The notes: a model not told the origin generated them from the sequence alone. Shown: positions 1 through 12,729, counted from the stretch's first letter. The stretch is DNA of 64,000 nt from Saururus chinensis (GCA_035235625.1 CP141141.1:8112968-8176967); one strand, 5' to 3'. Numbers and translations: made by a program.

Positions 1-974
1 TCACTGGGAATTTTTTCCAATTTTGAAGTTCACTCATAGGCCCCTGAACCGGATCCCCAAAAATTAGGTAAGAGAATATTACATGATAATTTAGCTACAA
101 AGGGGTAAAAGAGTCATTTTATGGACTTTATGATTTTTTCCCAATTTGATACTTGTTCAGGACACTCTCACCCCTCTCTAGATACATTAGTAATTTTCTA
201 GAATTTTTTTGGACACTTTATACACTCTTGAACCGGACCCGGTTCATCCCCCTCTTTTATATATCTTTTTTTAACTCAACCAGACCAGAAATAATTTCCC
301 GGTCTAGTAGTCGTCTCCCTCACGGAGATGGTGTAACTCCCTGACCTGTAAAACCAACCCAGACTTAGGGTTATTTGGAAAATAAAATCAGAGTTTATTA
401 AATTTCAACCGAAAAATTAAAACAAGACCAACTAGGAGCGGCAGACTCTGTGTGCGAGAGTCATAACGTTCTTCTATGCATTATGGAGCTTTAGCGTTCC
501 GTTGTGTGTAGTTCAGAACAAACCTGATTTTATAACTAATTTGGATTGGGCCAACGTTATTACACCGTTGGTTGCCTACGTATGTATTGGATACCACCAC
601 TAACATTATTCCAATATGATCGGAACCGAACGTAGTTCTGCCTATTGGCTATTACATTCATCATGCATCAAAAAATCATATACGTTAAAATACGTAAATT
701 CTTATATCCGAATAAATCATTCAAAATAAGACAGAAATCTCATAAAACATCGGAGTAGAACGGAAGCTCATGAATCAACAGACATCTCACTCTATCGTAG
801 AAGTGAGCATAATCCAATCGAAATTACATGTGCCACTCTTTCATAGAGCGGAGCAAAACACAATGGGTCATGTCAGATTCCATCAAAGAGATTTCATCCT
901 ACCATAATAGATCAAATCAAATTAGAGCATACTAGATTAAACAAAATATTTTAGAGCAAATCGTGTCGAAGCAT
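1..974. repeat. Fragment of a long LTR-like unit, cut by the window edge
   Basis: There is no gene here. The first 330 bases closely resemble 7890-8290, inside the long LTR-like block at 3536-9406: both have the same order of a 'cactgggaa' start, the 'cctgaacc' stretches and an 'accggacccggttc' motif. The stretch therefore belongs to the same repeat family in the same orientation. From about 360 to 974 it is AT-rich with no coding signal. The short ORF at 153-344 has no recognisable domain and lies wholly in repeat sequence. Confidence 0.6.
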
Positions 975-2290
975 GTAACACCCCCTGTTCCGATTACGCC
1001 TAAACCGATGTGTTATGGATAATTACATAATTTTATGTTATGTTAAGGGGTTTCAAGGAATGTAATCCACATGTATAAATAGAGCTGAAAGTAATGAGCA
1101 TAACAAATCAAAGAACATGCAAAATGGAGGTCGGGAACAAAATTTATGACCTTGAGAAGCGTGTCACATGGGTGGGATCCACTTTAAAAGTGTGATATAA
1201 CATACCCTTGTGTGGTCTAGTTTCAAAGGGCTCGTCGATACGAGTCCATCTATACCACTAACACGCAATTCCGACTTTGGGATAAGAAATTATTGCGTTT
1301 TGAAGTCAAAATTATATTTGAAGAAAATAATAATAAAATATTGAAACGATGACGTCTGCAGCACCGGTGCCGAACTGCATAATTTGGACTATCCATGTGA
1401 CATGGGACAACCGGATCGTGCGGCTTAGCGCGCAATGCAAGCGGGATGCGCACTAAGTTGCGAGCGTGCGGCGTCGCAATGCTCGGATGCGCGCGTTAGC
1501 ATGCACCGACCAGGAAACATGGTTGTTTCTAGCTTTGACACATGGCGCGTATATGTGAGCATGAATCCATTTTCCTTTGTATGCTCACACGAAATCTCCT
1601 ATAAATTCTGATTTTTGTTCATTCTTCTGAAGGAGTTTCCAGAGTTGTTCTGAGTCCGTTTTCTTCCGTTTAAAAGGCATTCTTAGCTAATTTGAGGGTG
1701 TTCTAGGTAATAGAAGTGTCCATTCCTCGAGTTAGCGATCCTATATAGGGGAAATTCCCCAGGACAAGAGGAGACTCTGCTCGTGGCCCTCGAGCCCTAA
1801 AGAGAGAGAAGTGGCCCAGAGTAAGAGAAGGCTTCGTCTTCTGTCGTCGAGCCACAATGAGGGAAGTGGCCCCAAGTAGGGGAGACTCCATCTGTCACGG
1901 ACGGGCCACGTAGTGTGAGGTACATCCTCAGGTTAAGGGGAGGTTATGTCCTCAGCCTATGAGCACAAAAAGGGAAAAGAGTCGCTGGGTAAGGGGAAGG
2001 TCTATTTGTCATCTACGGGCATGTTGTGAGAAAAGTATCCCAAGGTAGGGGAGGTTTTGTGCTGCCTATGGGTGCGAGAAATGTAAAGTGTCCCGAGTCA
2101 AGGGGAGGTTATGTCCATCGCCTTCGGGCCACATTAAGAAAAATGTCCAGTTTAAAGGAAGTGTTTGTTTGCTGCCTTTAGATGTAATGAAATTTGAGGT
2201 TGAACATTAGGTACTTTGATTTAAATTTAGAGACCATGACTTGGATTTAATCTAAGACTTAGCCTCTCTAGACCTTAATCTAATATTTTT
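975..2290. repeat. LTR-like fragment starting TGTAACACCCCC
   Basis: It starts with TGTAACACCCCCTG, the same kind of terminus (TGTAAC...) that begins the reverse strand of the LTR units ending at 56388 and 60447. No ORF in it resembles a protein. The second half holds a degenerate tandem repeat, listed separately. I infer a truncated LTR or the untranslated part of an LTR retrotransposon; the far boundary is not clear. Confidence 0.45.
1740..2180. repeat. Degenerate tandem repeat, about 60-bp period
   Basis: The phrases 'aggggaggttatgtcc', 'tcgggccac' / 'acgggccac' and 'aagtg(t/g)ccc' recur about every 55-65 bases, six to seven times, with many substitutions. The ORF on the minus strand at 1703-1891 is a by-product of the repeat. 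I saw no similar array elsewhere in the window. Confidence 0.65.
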
Positions 2291-2329
2291 TTTTTGATAA
2301 TGAATAATTTCCTGTAAAAGAAGTCATCG

Positions 2330-3265
2330 TTAGAGGCTAAGGCAAGCATGGAGGTATCTGAGTTGCCACGTCCAGTGTTTTGGCTTCGAAACACTTTCTT
2401 TCTTTTTTGGTGAAAATTTTAGATTTTTCTTTGAAGATAAGCCAATCCAAGAGGGACGAAGACTTATTTTCATTTCTTGAAAGTCTTTTGTCATAGACTC
2501 CATTTGGTTTGATGATTCATGTGAGTCCATTTCTACCTTTGAGTCTTTGACCGAAACCATATGACACTCATGAGTTGTTTCTTCATCCTCCTGATCTTCT
2601 TCAATTGGGATGATCATCTTGTCTTTCTCTTGAGCTAAAAGAGATTGAGTTAAAGAGTTGCATTCTTTTGATTGTGGTAGCCCCTCAATGCTTTCTACTT
2701 CCTACTCAATCCTTTTTCTTTGTGGGTTATCCTTATTTTCTTTTTCTTCCCAAGCCCTCCAACCATTAGATAAAACTATCACACTTTCATTTTCAAGTAC
2801 AGGCCAAGGCTTATCTATTTTAGTTTTTATGTCTTTGTTCTCCCAAATAATAGTTCTCTCTTTATCTTTTGGCCAAGCTCTCCATCCATTAGGTAAAATT
2901 TTCTCATTTTGATTTTCAAGCATAGGCCAATGCTTATCTGTTTTGATTTATGTGTCTATATTCTCCCAAAGAATAGTTCTCACTTCATCTTTTGGCCAAG
3001 CCCTCCATCCATTTCGAAGGAAGTATTCTCCATATTCAAAAGTTGACCATGGTTCATTGTTGTTTATTTCGATGTCCAACTTTTGACTTAAAATATTTTG
3101 TTGGATTTCAATTGAGCCATCTAACTCATAATCCAACACAATGACAAGATTATCTTCAACTTCTGAACGGTCATTTTCACCTTCTGAGTCTGAGATTAGA
3201 ATGACGTTATTACATTCCCAAAATTCTTTAATTACTTCTTTCTCTTCAAGAATTGGGACCACCAT
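2330..3265 (-). pseudogene. Broken retroelement-type ORF with 41-residue repeats
   Basis: One minus-strand frame runs from an ATG at 3265 to a stop at 2330, 312 codons, interrupted by only two in-frame stops (2948-2950 and 2702-2704). The product is acidic and hydrophilic. Its middle contains about two and a half copies of a repeat of roughly 41 residues (122 bp of DNA), each with the core NGWRAW, mostly followed by PKD and RTI(I/L)WEN. The C-terminal part is Glu/Ser/Lys-rich with a short coiled-coil-like stretch. I do not recognise the family. Its position between LTR-like blocks suggests an accessory or gag-like ORF of an LTR retrotransposon, but no zinc knuckle, protease or reverse transcriptase is present. 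Confidence 0.5.
2725..3075. repeat. 122-bp tandem repeat inside the broken ORF
   Basis: Two full copies and one partial copy of a 122-bp unit, each with 'ggccaagc(c/t)ctccatccatt' and 'ttctcccaaa(g/t)aatagttctc'. The unit is close to 3 x 41 bases, so it kept the minus-strand reading frame as it multiplied. Confidence 0.75.
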
Positions 3266-3535
3266 GTCATTTTACCTCTTATCCTTTCCCCAAGGTTCCG
3301 ATGACATGAACTCTGCCAAAGTACATGGAACTCTTGGTTCTTGCTCAAGTAACTCTACGACAAGACTTTACTCTTCCTTTTTGCCTTCTTTTTCTTTTGA
3401 TTTTATTTTTTTACTTAGTTACACCACGTAACTTGGGTGGGGGAAGGAATGCCCCCGTTCTAGAGATATCATAAGCTTTGGGTGTGCGAGACTTTTTCTA
3501 AACGATCTCACAATTTTCATCTTTCAAAAGATTTA
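3266..3535. other. Unassigned spacer
   Basis: Stretch between the ATG of the broken ORF and the start of the LTR-like block at 3536. I see no gene, and no primer-binding site next to 3536 that I could match to a known tRNA. Confidence 0.4.
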
Positions 3536-6500
3536 TGTCACGCCCCGACACTGCCCGACCCGAGCCGAACCCGGTCCAGGGGCCAGTCAAGCACACGGGG
3601 GCAACAAGGAGATTAAAAACGGTTTAGCTAAAGACTTATGCCCTAATCACGAGCGATCTAACAAAATTACAGAGTATACGCACCACTGTGAGCGAGAGTA
3701 AATAAGTAGAATTAAAAGAGTTACTTTAACTCTAAGATAAATTAAAATCTCAAACCCACATACTAAATTAATCCATAGCCCACTCTAGGCTCCAAAATAA
3801 GTCTCAAACAATCCAAAATAATGATGTAGCACAAACCAAAATAAGAACCACACACATAGGTTCTAACATAATAGCAAAAACATGGAAATAAGCCACATAA
3901 GAGGTCTCCACGTCTACTCCCAAGTCATCTCCGACCTTTCCTCATAGAGAGGATCCTGTCCATCTATGTGTCACGCCACGCAACCCCAAAGCAAAAGCAC
4001 AAGAAAGAGGGGTGAGTTTAACAAACTCAGCAATGATTTTTAACATAACTATAATTATCAGAAACACGACGATATAACAACATTACAATTCAGATCAATG
4101 ATTGACAAGATATTTCATTTTCTGAGTACACATACACATTACCAAAACCTGCATCATAGCTTATAAATCGCATAGTGCAATTCAACATCATACAACCTGC
4201 ATGAGATGTATCTCTAACATACATTTCAGATCATGCAACCCTGCATATAGTGTTTCAATCACAATCTTCAAATCAGGCATTCATGACACATCTCATTCAT
4301 TCTGCACGACAAACGTGTCAAATCCCATGGTACACAATCATGCATGGCATACATCATATACATGCATTATCATCAAAGGGTAAATATCTCCATTCATGAG
4401 AGGAATGCAATCACATATCATATCATATCATATCCTATCACCCGCTCTGGACGTAGTCCGATTTCCTAACCGGAAACCTAGGGCATTGCCCGCTCTGGAC
4501 ACGGTCTGAATTCCATAAGGAAAACTAAGGTGTAGGGGTAGTATCAAGAATACAATCATATCATATCATATCACCCGTTCTGGACGTAGTCCGATTTCCT
4601 ATTCTGAAACCTAGGGCATTACCCGCTCTGGACACGGTCCGAATTCCATAAGGAAAACTAAAGTATAGGGGTAGTATCAAGAATACAATCATATCATATC
4701 ATATCACCTGTTCTGGACGTAGTCCGATATCCTATCTGGAAACCTAGGGCATTACCTGCTCTGGACACGGTCCGTATTCCATAAGGAAAACTAGGGTGTA
4801 GGGGTAGTCAGCCCCTCTGCTCGCTCTGGACTATCCACACAGGAAATCTGAATTCCATAAGGAAAACTAGAGTAGGTCTGCTCGCTCTGGACAGTCCGGG
4901 TTAGGGATGTCCGAATTAACTAAAGTAGCGTGTTCACTCTGGACATCTATGCGGCAAGAAGAGTCCGATTTCCTCAGGGAAACCTAGAACACGTGGTAGC
5001 CGGTGCACAAAAGCATACCACACTGGATTCTCAGGGTTAAGGTTTGACTGTCTCAATAAATAAATCTCAACCGCATTAACAATTCAGAACAACTCAATTT
5101 GACTCGACTCAACCCGGGGAGTGCACATGTTCCACAAAGGAACTCAAATCAAAACATGTCCCTTCGGACCAATCAAGTTTCAATTAAGCCAATGACCGAT
5201 TAATCCGGCACGCAATTTCACCACATTGCATCCAATCGATCAAACTCGGTTAATCTCGATAAAGCCTCAATTGGAAATCCGTTTTCATGATGTATGCAAC
5301 ATGATACATACGTGGGCAAGGCATACATGAATCCTAATTCATGATAAGTGCTCTCATCAGCCCCTCATGCATCATTCATAATCATAATATCAGGCCTCAT
5401 CATAATCATTATCCCCACATGTGTGTGTACATGGTAGAAGCACCTCACTCGATGTATATCAACATGCTTTGTAATTAACTCACCATCACACTACACATGC
5501 GCATTAACATCTAATCATGGATTCCAGCGGAAATCATAGGAGAAGAACCATTAAAATCATAACTCAAGTCAAAACCTAACCACATGCTAAACATATGTAA
5601 GCTCATTCACTTTATACTTGAGTCAAGCCATAACACAAACATTCACACAGCATTAAACCACATCCTATAATGACATATTCAGTCCATTAACATGTTGTAA
5701 TTCTACTGAAAACATGCCTAAACCATAGGGAATCAACCACTCATATCTTCAAGATAGCAATACCAACAAATGTATCCAACTACAAGCCATTTTACATAAC
5801 TTTAAATATACACCACAACTTCTAAACATCAATAGTATGCTCTTCAAGTAGCTTACTATAGCTCAAAATTCATAAAGAACAACTCATCCATCTAAGTACA
5901 AGTCCGTCATCCATCTGAAAATTCACAACTAAGTTGACTCTCACACTGGTGAAACACTTACATACCAGAGTTGCAGAAACACAGAAACTTCATCTTGTGC
6001 TCGCCTATCTTGGTCTCACTTGTCGTTGCCTAGAAAATCTGCAAGCAAGCAAACCAAACAACAACCACAACCACAATGGAGCATCTCCGCCTTTAGGATA
6101 AGAGCTTACAAAGGACAAAATGTTTTATTAATATTTTTCGGATCGGGCCAACATCACTCGATGTTAGTTGCATACGTACTCATTAGACAACATTTCCAAT
6201 GTTTCCAACAAGATCGGATCCAGACGTAGTTCTACCTAGAAACTACTCTATCGTACGAAGCATAGCATCACACAAGCAATGCTTAGGTATTTTTAACCAA
6301 CTTACATTTTAATAAATCCTTTAATCGTTCCACTTGTCTAATTAATGAGCAATATCAAATAATGTTGTTAATTATCTCACATCCCTTGTACGATAATTAA
6401 TACTATCAAATCTATAACTCGGAGATTACTCATCCCTCTAGAAATCTCCAAACAAAAGACTCCAACCTTGGAGTAGACTACTTAACAGTAGCTTGACCCA

Positions 6501-9406
6501 AATCCTCAGGGCTCTCAATAGCCTGCCACGAATCTGGAGAAGAGGATCCCAATTGTGCTCATGGACATAGATTGGCAAGAAGTACAAGTCATCCATGATG
6601 ATCATACAACTCCACTTTTTGTACATACTAAATAGTCCTGGGAAGACCTACGAGAGACCCACGGTAAAGACCCTATGGTCAATACCCAAACCGTTGTGGC
6701 GATGAAGAAGCATATTGCAATCTCCAACATCCCAACTCTGGGAGAAAATGTCTTATAAGACATTACTAATGTATCCATAAAAGTCTCAAGTCTTTATGAC
6801 CATTGACTCCCCCAAATATCTGAACTTAGACTAGATTATTTTCATCCAGTCAACAATTCGCTCAACCATTTGGGTCCTCTTCACCTTGTGAATCGTCCCA
6901 ATAAATAGCTCATCCACTGAGCTATGACTCAGAGAACATCCCAAAATCACCCTCAGTTCATTAACCAAGGTCAAATTCTATGTCAGGGCCCCGCTCATTC
7001 CATGAACTAGTCTCAACCCTAAAGAGGGTAGTTTAATCATTATCTTCATTTAGGTGTTCTCCCCCCAATCCAACAACAACCAAAATATCTTGATTAGTCT
7101 TTATTAACCTTAAGTTACTAATATAACTTAACGCATCAATAACAAAAGCATGCAGCAGATTAAGCAACATAAATAACAAGCAGGCATACAAGTGCATAAA
7201 TAACGAATGAAGGCCCATTTCACTCATTTGCAGGGCTAAGGCTTAATGTATTCAAACCCGAGAGTGTAAACAACTCTCACGCATCACATGAATTATGTAT
7301 ATAATACTTTAGTTGATCGATGTATGCGATTGCAAACACATGTAATTCACCACTTTACACCCTTAGAATTAAGGTTCTTCCCCTTATTTCTAGTGACACT
7401 ATGACCTATCAAGGTCTTCATGTCTCTTACTAGTCACACCCCTTCGTTTTGAAGCCATTCCACATCACTATAGCGTACCCTAACGCTTAGTGGTTATGTT
7501 ATTAGTTTCGACAAAAACGGAATATACTGCCCTTAAGGGCATTAGGGTAATTCTACTCCTTAGGGTATGCTACCCTCCCTTGGGTCATTCTAGTTATCAC
7601 ACTACCCTTTTATTTATTTTAAATCATAATCCTCTTAAGAGGCTCCACTCTCAAACTGACTCGCGCTTCCATTCACATGAATGTGGGTGAATCCACTCAA
7701 GGGGTATTTCTATCATTTGGTTTAATGCCTTAATGATATCCGATGGGTCCAAATTTAAACTCAAGGGTACTACTAGATTTCATGGACTCTGTGTAATTTT
7801 CCTGGCATGCGACGGGGTCGTGAACCCCTTGAACTGACCCAGGTTTACTTAATAGTTTATGATTAAACCTAGGGGCAAAAAAGTCAATTACCCACTCACT
7901 GGGATTTTTCCTCAGCAAAATATTTGGACTATAATTGTTTTACCCATTAAAATCCCACTGAGAATATTTTCAATTTTTATATCCACTCATATGCCTCTGA
8001 ACCAGAGCCTCGAACTCGGGTAAGTTAATATTATACGATAATTAATTAACAGGGGTAAAGGGGTCATTTCATAACCTTTGGAATTTTTCTCCAAGCTGAA
8101 ACTTGGTTAGAATACTCCCACCTTCTTGGGGTCCTTGATTATTTTTCTAAAATATTTTTGACATTTTTACCCCCCTGAACCGGACCCGGTTCAAAACCCC
8201 CTTTCCTTCTTTTCTTTTTTTTAAACCAACCTGAACCAGGTCAGCGATTCGGCCCGAAATCGGGCTAGACTCATGGACCCACCTACGGGTCATCTTCCTC
8301 ATGGAGATGCCCATAGGGCCATGGGCAATGGCTAGACTATGCATCCACCACCACCGATCCGGCTTTCCAGCACGGGCGAAGTTGCCCACGCTAGGGCTGC
8401 TGAGGTGGAAGCCAATATTCCTGTGCTCCGCCCGGCGGTGCCCAAATTCGGATCTAGATCCATCTATGTGGCCGCGTCTGTCGGCCACCGCCGGCATAAC
8501 ACCAGCTGTAGGGCCAGCCCGGGGTGAATCACAGGTGAGTGGTGATTCCAACGGCGCTGGCCCTGTCGGCGATGGGTGGCTAATTCTCCTCCGTCTGGTG
8601 CTTGAAAGACTTTACCTTTCCCATCTCTCTCACAACAATTTCTTCCGATAGTTGTAATTGCCGCCTCGGCTGGACGTAGGGCCGGGACTAGTCAGCCTGC
8701 CTCTCAGTGACGACTCCGACCACCTTGGCCCTGAGTCCGGCCGGTGATGGCCGGCTTCTGTCTAGAAAGAACCTGCCGACAGATGTATATTCACTATTCT
8801 GTTCTACAGAACAGTCATTGCAATAGTAATGGTTAATTAAAACTACCGAAATAGTAATTGCAGAAAACACACATTTAAATTTAATCAACAAAAACCCCTA
8901 TTAAGTTTGACTTGCATCCTACCTCAACTGTCGGTTTATTGTCGATCCACCGTCGCCAAAGCTTTGTCAGAATCTCGCAGAAAAATTCCCTCCTTTCCTT
9001 CGCCGTCCAAAAACTCCCCCTCAAAAAGCCCTAATTAATTATTTTTATAGGCATGGGATTAGGAGCCCTAATCTAATGAGAAATTGGGCCCCAAAAACAC
9101 AATTTTGGAATAGTAAATAATCGGGCCAACAAAATAACTTAAACGGCTCAGTTGCACGTTTAAATTGGGTAAACAGACCCTATACGATATGTTCAACTTT
9201 GAACAGTCGTATCTCCCTCATCCTGAATCCGATTTGCACATTCTTGGTGGTGTTTCGAAGCTCTTTCCATCTCTTTTCCATCCATATATGATTCGCCACC
9301 ACTTACAACTAATGATCAAGTTATTTTCATAAGAAGATTAAGGGGTCCTACACCCTAATTTCCTCGTGTACGACTTCGGGAATTTAGAAAATTCCCAGAC
9401 GTTACA
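3536..9406. mobile_element. Very long LTR-like block (A), TGTCACGCCCC...GACGTTACA
   Basis: The block opens with TGTCACGCCCCGAC and closes with CAGACGTTACA, both in the TG..CA form of plant LTRs. The portion from about 5860 to 9406 is the same sequence, in the same orientation, as 57000-60447 in the solo LTR at 56834-60447, and in reverse as 21808-24565. The portion at 4975-5650 reappears in reverse at 63300-64000. The flanks differ (ATTTA on the left, TGTTG on the right), so no target duplication supports a single insertion; this may be two LTR fragments joined. No ORF longer than 134 codons occurs, and none resembles a protein. Confidence 0.6.
4410..4935. repeat. 133-bp tandem repeat in LTR block A
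   Basis: Three units with a period of 133 bp, plus a decayed fourth. Anchors: 'gtagtatcaag' at 4538 and 4671, and 'gtagtcag' at 4804. Each unit contains 'CGCTCTGGAC' or 'TTCTGGAC' twice, 'tccgatttcct', 'aaacctagggcatt' and a run of 'atcat' repeats. The CTCTGGAC motif continues at irregular spacing to about 4935. Such arrays are common in very long plant LTRs. Confidence 0.85.
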
Positions 9407-9954
9407 TGTTGTTCACTTTGGGTTTTTGTGGCTAATGCTCCAATCATGGCTTTCAAATCTTCTATCTGCTTCTCTTGATCTGCCATGAATTTAATAAAAT
9501 GAGTAGGGACTTGCCCTATCTCTATGTCATCAATTTCTTCTGTTGCCATATGCACTCCAATTTTTCTGGATTCCAAAGAAGACAAAGTTACGGGAATAGT
9601 GTTGGAAGATGTAAAACTATCCTCTATTTGAACCTCCGTTTCAACATCATCTTCTTCTCAATGAGTGACTGAAGGGAATTCACTTGTTGCAAAAGTGAAT
9701 TTAGGAGACCCTGAAGAAGTCCCTACACCCCCATCTTTCAAAGAAATTTTCCTTTTACTCCATGTGTAGTATTGAGTTATTTTCATAGTTTGCTCTTCTT
9801 CACTCTTTGAGCCAACCATATTTACATTTGCAACATGAGGCTCTTTCTCCTTAGATATCCACCTTTGGGTCATTTTCAAGATTTTGGGAGAACTTGAGCT
9901 CAAATTCTCAATTTCATCACCCAAGGACAATTTTTCCCAGATACTACTAGTCAT
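9355..9954 (-). pseudogene. Truncated gag-like ORF of an LTR retrotransposon
   Basis: Minus-strand frame from an ATG at 9954 to 9355 with one in-frame stop (9658-9660). The first part is Ser/Lys/Glu-rich. The second part has a run near 9440-9540 reading roughly FMADQEKQIEDLKAMI, a short coiled coil typical of the N-terminal region of plant gypsy-type gag proteins. The frame runs into the TGTTG-flanked end of LTR block A at 9406, so the rest of the protein is gone. Ty3/gypsy gag is an inference from that coiled coil and the LTR context; no zinc knuckle or other polyprotein domain is present. Confidence 0.45.
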
Positions 9955-10003
9955 TGGATCATTGCAAAAATTGCAAAAAAATTACAAAAAAATCGGGGAT
10001 ATT
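9955..10003. repeat. LTR terminus remnant
   Basis: About 49 bases ending 'aatcggggatattaca' match the last bases of the LTR unit ending at 18153 ('aatcggggatgttaca'), including the preceding run of 'attgcaaaaa' motifs. Only the end of the LTR survives, directly next to the start of the gag-like ORF. Confidence 0.6.
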
Positions 10004-10519
10004 ACAGATACCATATGCTAAATAAAACTTATTTGGACGAAGAACTTAGTTCCCCGTCAAATTCTGCATATTTTGGCAGTGACCACCCCCAATGAGAAAT
10101 CATCCAAAAGCTTTCTAGAGGAGCAGTAAGGCGAGGGGGGAGAAGGAAAATGGTCAAAGAAGAGGAGCCATAAGCGACGGAGAGATAGAAGAGCTCATGC
10201 TGAAGAGGGAAGATTGGGAATGGGGCAATGAAAGAGTAGAAAGAGTTAAAAGAAATAGTGAGGGGTATTTAGTAATTTGTTTATTTTTTTAAGGTATGTA
10301 AAATATGGGGGGCTTGAGTAAAATCTTTGGGGGGAGGGGGGGTAACCACATTCTTCAAACATTGGATGAGAAATCTACACTCGCTACTTTATTCAACCTA
10401 CCCCATTTTTATATAATCAATAAATGTTTATTACCTCCATACATAGAAACAATGGATATCTACCAACTATGTTAAGAAGGTGGGCTGAGTTGTCATCCTT
10501 AGTACTTTGTGTTACTATT
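10004..10519. other. Unassigned intergenic stretch
   Basis: Purine-rich, with short ORFs only. I see no gene or recognised repeat. It is the left flank of the G1 transposon. Confidence 0.4.
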
Positions 10520-10773
10520 TAAACCCCATTGGCTGAGAACATTGCTATTTAAACCCTTGTTTTATCCATGTATCCCCCGTTACTTATACACCCCGAATTG
10601 AAAATGTAAATTTGCTCACTTAAACCTCAGTGTAACAAAATATACCAAACATCGGTGTTTGAAATTTATTTTTATCACTGTGTATACCCCGCCCTTCCTC
10701 CCTCCCTCCATGCTTCACCCCTGACAAAAAGTTCTTCTGCTTCAACTCTAGTCTCCCTTAGCATCACTGGCCA

Positions 10774-11040
10774 GTGGCTCTTCCTAATCCTTCTTCGTCT
10801 CCACCGGAACTAGATTTCTCCTTCAGCGCCTCCAACTCTCTTGATTTCGCCATCAGCGCCTCTAGCTCAAGCTTTCCCTATTTCGCCTCCACCGGAACCC
10901 TACATTTTTTTTGTGCTACTACCATTGCTTCTAGCTCTAGATCTCCCGCTCTAGCACCTCCACCAATGACTCCAGATCCAGCATTTGCCCCTACGATTAA
11001 AAAGATAAATTTTTTTATTTTCCCTCTGTTTTGTGATTGA
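10774..11040 (+). other. Ser/Pro-rich ORF region of G1, conserved in G2
   Basis: This 88-codon frame is rich in Ser, Pro, Ala and Phe (SSPPELDFSFSAS, then FPYFAST, then LAPPPM). G2 has a matching frame on the minus strand at 49702-49403 with SPPEP, SISAS, FPYFAST and LAPPP in the same order. Conservation in two copies makes it part of the element. Low complexity and lack of a known domain mean it may be a 5' leader or first exon and not a functional peptide. Confidence 0.4.
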
Positions 11041-11735
11041 GATGCGTAGGTTTTTTTTGGCTGCTTGGTGATTTCGTGTTATCCGTCTTTGGAGTATGAT
11101 TGACATTATAGTTCTTTTATTTTCCCTCTGTTATCTTCCATAGTTTTCTTTTTTATATCAAACTAATTGGTGAGGTTTGCTACCAATTTTCCCATGTTTT
11201 GCCTTCCTTCCTGCTCCATTTCTGAAACTATTTTGAGATTCCCAATTTTATGTAACCATAATATATTGCAGTCTTCTTATTAGAGTTGTTCTTCATAGTG
11301 TTGAGCTAACTAAAACAAGAGAACGACACTTGTAGCCAAAGCGTATGCTTCTACTTTCATCCTTTCTGTTTTATAGCAGAACATCAATTTCAACTTTTCC
11401 AGAACTTGATTTTGACAAGCAGCAAGGGCCATGAAATAGAACCCACATCATCATCATCATCATCATTTGTGCATAATCCCAGCACCATGAAAGTAAGATA
11501 TTTTCCTAGATTGACTAAATTAATATCAATTGATTGTTCTAATAAAATTTAGAACAAATTCTGCACATGGGAAAAATCACCAGAATCCCCGTCAGGTTCA
11601 GGTGAGGCTCTGAATGCAATGTATTGGATACACCAGTTATTTTTTTGGTGTAGCATAGAATGTATTCTTTGATCGTGAACTTTTGGTATTTGTTGTTTTA
11701 TTATGTTACTTTGCCTGCTAGATCTTTGGTTAGTA

Positions 11736-11831
11736 CTCCCTCTGTCCTTCCTTAATAGCTCTATTTGATTTTTCAAAATGAACTAAAATTTTGAAAAACC
11801 AAATGGACCTATTAATGTGGAACAGAGGGAG
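11736..11831. mobile_element. Stowaway-like MITE, 96 bp
   Basis: It begins CTCCCTCTGTCC and ends with the near-complement GGAACAGAGGGAG, with a further paired 'TTAATAG' / 'CTATTAA' just inside. A TA lies immediately to the left (11734-11735), the usual Stowaway target; the right side reads TG. It sits inside G1. Confidence 0.8.
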
Positions 11832-12396
11832 TGTATAATTTTGTATGTTGGTCGACCTGTACACTTGTAGGTCTAGACTGAGAAGATGTGTTGTTTTTGC
11901 TTTCCCAAATTAGAGTTTTTGGTAGAGGAAACTTTTTGTTTAAAAAGAATTCAAATGCTTACAATACTGAGTAGGCGAATGCCATAGGTGTGACTTCCAT
12001 AAAGTTATGAACTTGTGTATATGTGATCATATGGTTGTGTGATTGTCTATATGGCACCTAGAGAATAAGGTTTATACATAATACACCTGTCAACATGCAC
12101 TGGATTTAGTAAAGTATTTCTGTATACATATTTTCATTTTTTATATTTGTTATCATTCGAATGACATAAAGGTCAATAGCCATTTTGGGAGGTAGTGGTT
12201 TGAAAAAATCTCATTTGACCAAATCTCATTCTTACTGCATGATTTCTATTGTGATTATTTTGAGTGTTCTAATTTTCTTTATATTCTATAATTATGTTAG
12301 CAGTGATATTATGGGGTTTATGCATATATTTGCACTAATTAAAGAACTTATAAATAATATTGAGGCTAACCTGTGCCTTGATCCTCCGTACACTTG

Positions 12397-12729
12397 ATGC
12401 TGAGGCCACACCCAACAGCATCATATAGGAGGCGACGAGCTGAAGCAAAAGATGGAGTTGTTGATGATGAATTAGAAGGAAATCTAACAAAAGATGGAGT
12501 TGTTGATGATGAATTAGATGGAATTCCAAATGCACAAGAACAAAGATAGGAAATTGATGAAGAAATTATTGTCATTGAGAGAGAACAACAAGGCCATGCA
12601 GGGGAGGAGGAGGAGGAAGAAGGGCAAATAGTGGAGGATGAAACTTATCCTTTCCCTGGAGGCCCTATAGAAATGATGGTTCTAAATAGTTACCAGACTC
12701 ATTTTCAAAGGATATATGGAAAAGCAAGG
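12397..12729 (+). pseudogene. PMD gene, first coding exon (in G1)
   Basis: The frame from the ATG at 12397 runs to a GT donor at about 12730 with one in-frame stop (after NAQEQR). It encodes a basic start (SYRRRRAE), an internal duplication (KDGVVDDEL twice), an acidic run of Glu, and then FPGGP followed by SYQTHFQRIYGKAR. The FPGGP-x-LxxYxxH segment is typical of the N-terminus of plant mobile domain (PMD) transposon proteins. G2 carries the same exon start at 48203 (-). PMD proteins include transposon-borne forms and the domesticated MAIN/MAIL1 family. Confidence 0.6.

Noticed and set aside
4410-4935. CRISPR-like or satellite array
   Set aside because: 133-bp period without unique spacers of constant length, in a plant LTR. 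It is a tandem repeat.
8147-8651. 134- and 116-codon ORFs on opposite strands
   Set aside because: They lie in LTR block A at the same relative place as the GC-rich ORFs of C; not conserved as protein.
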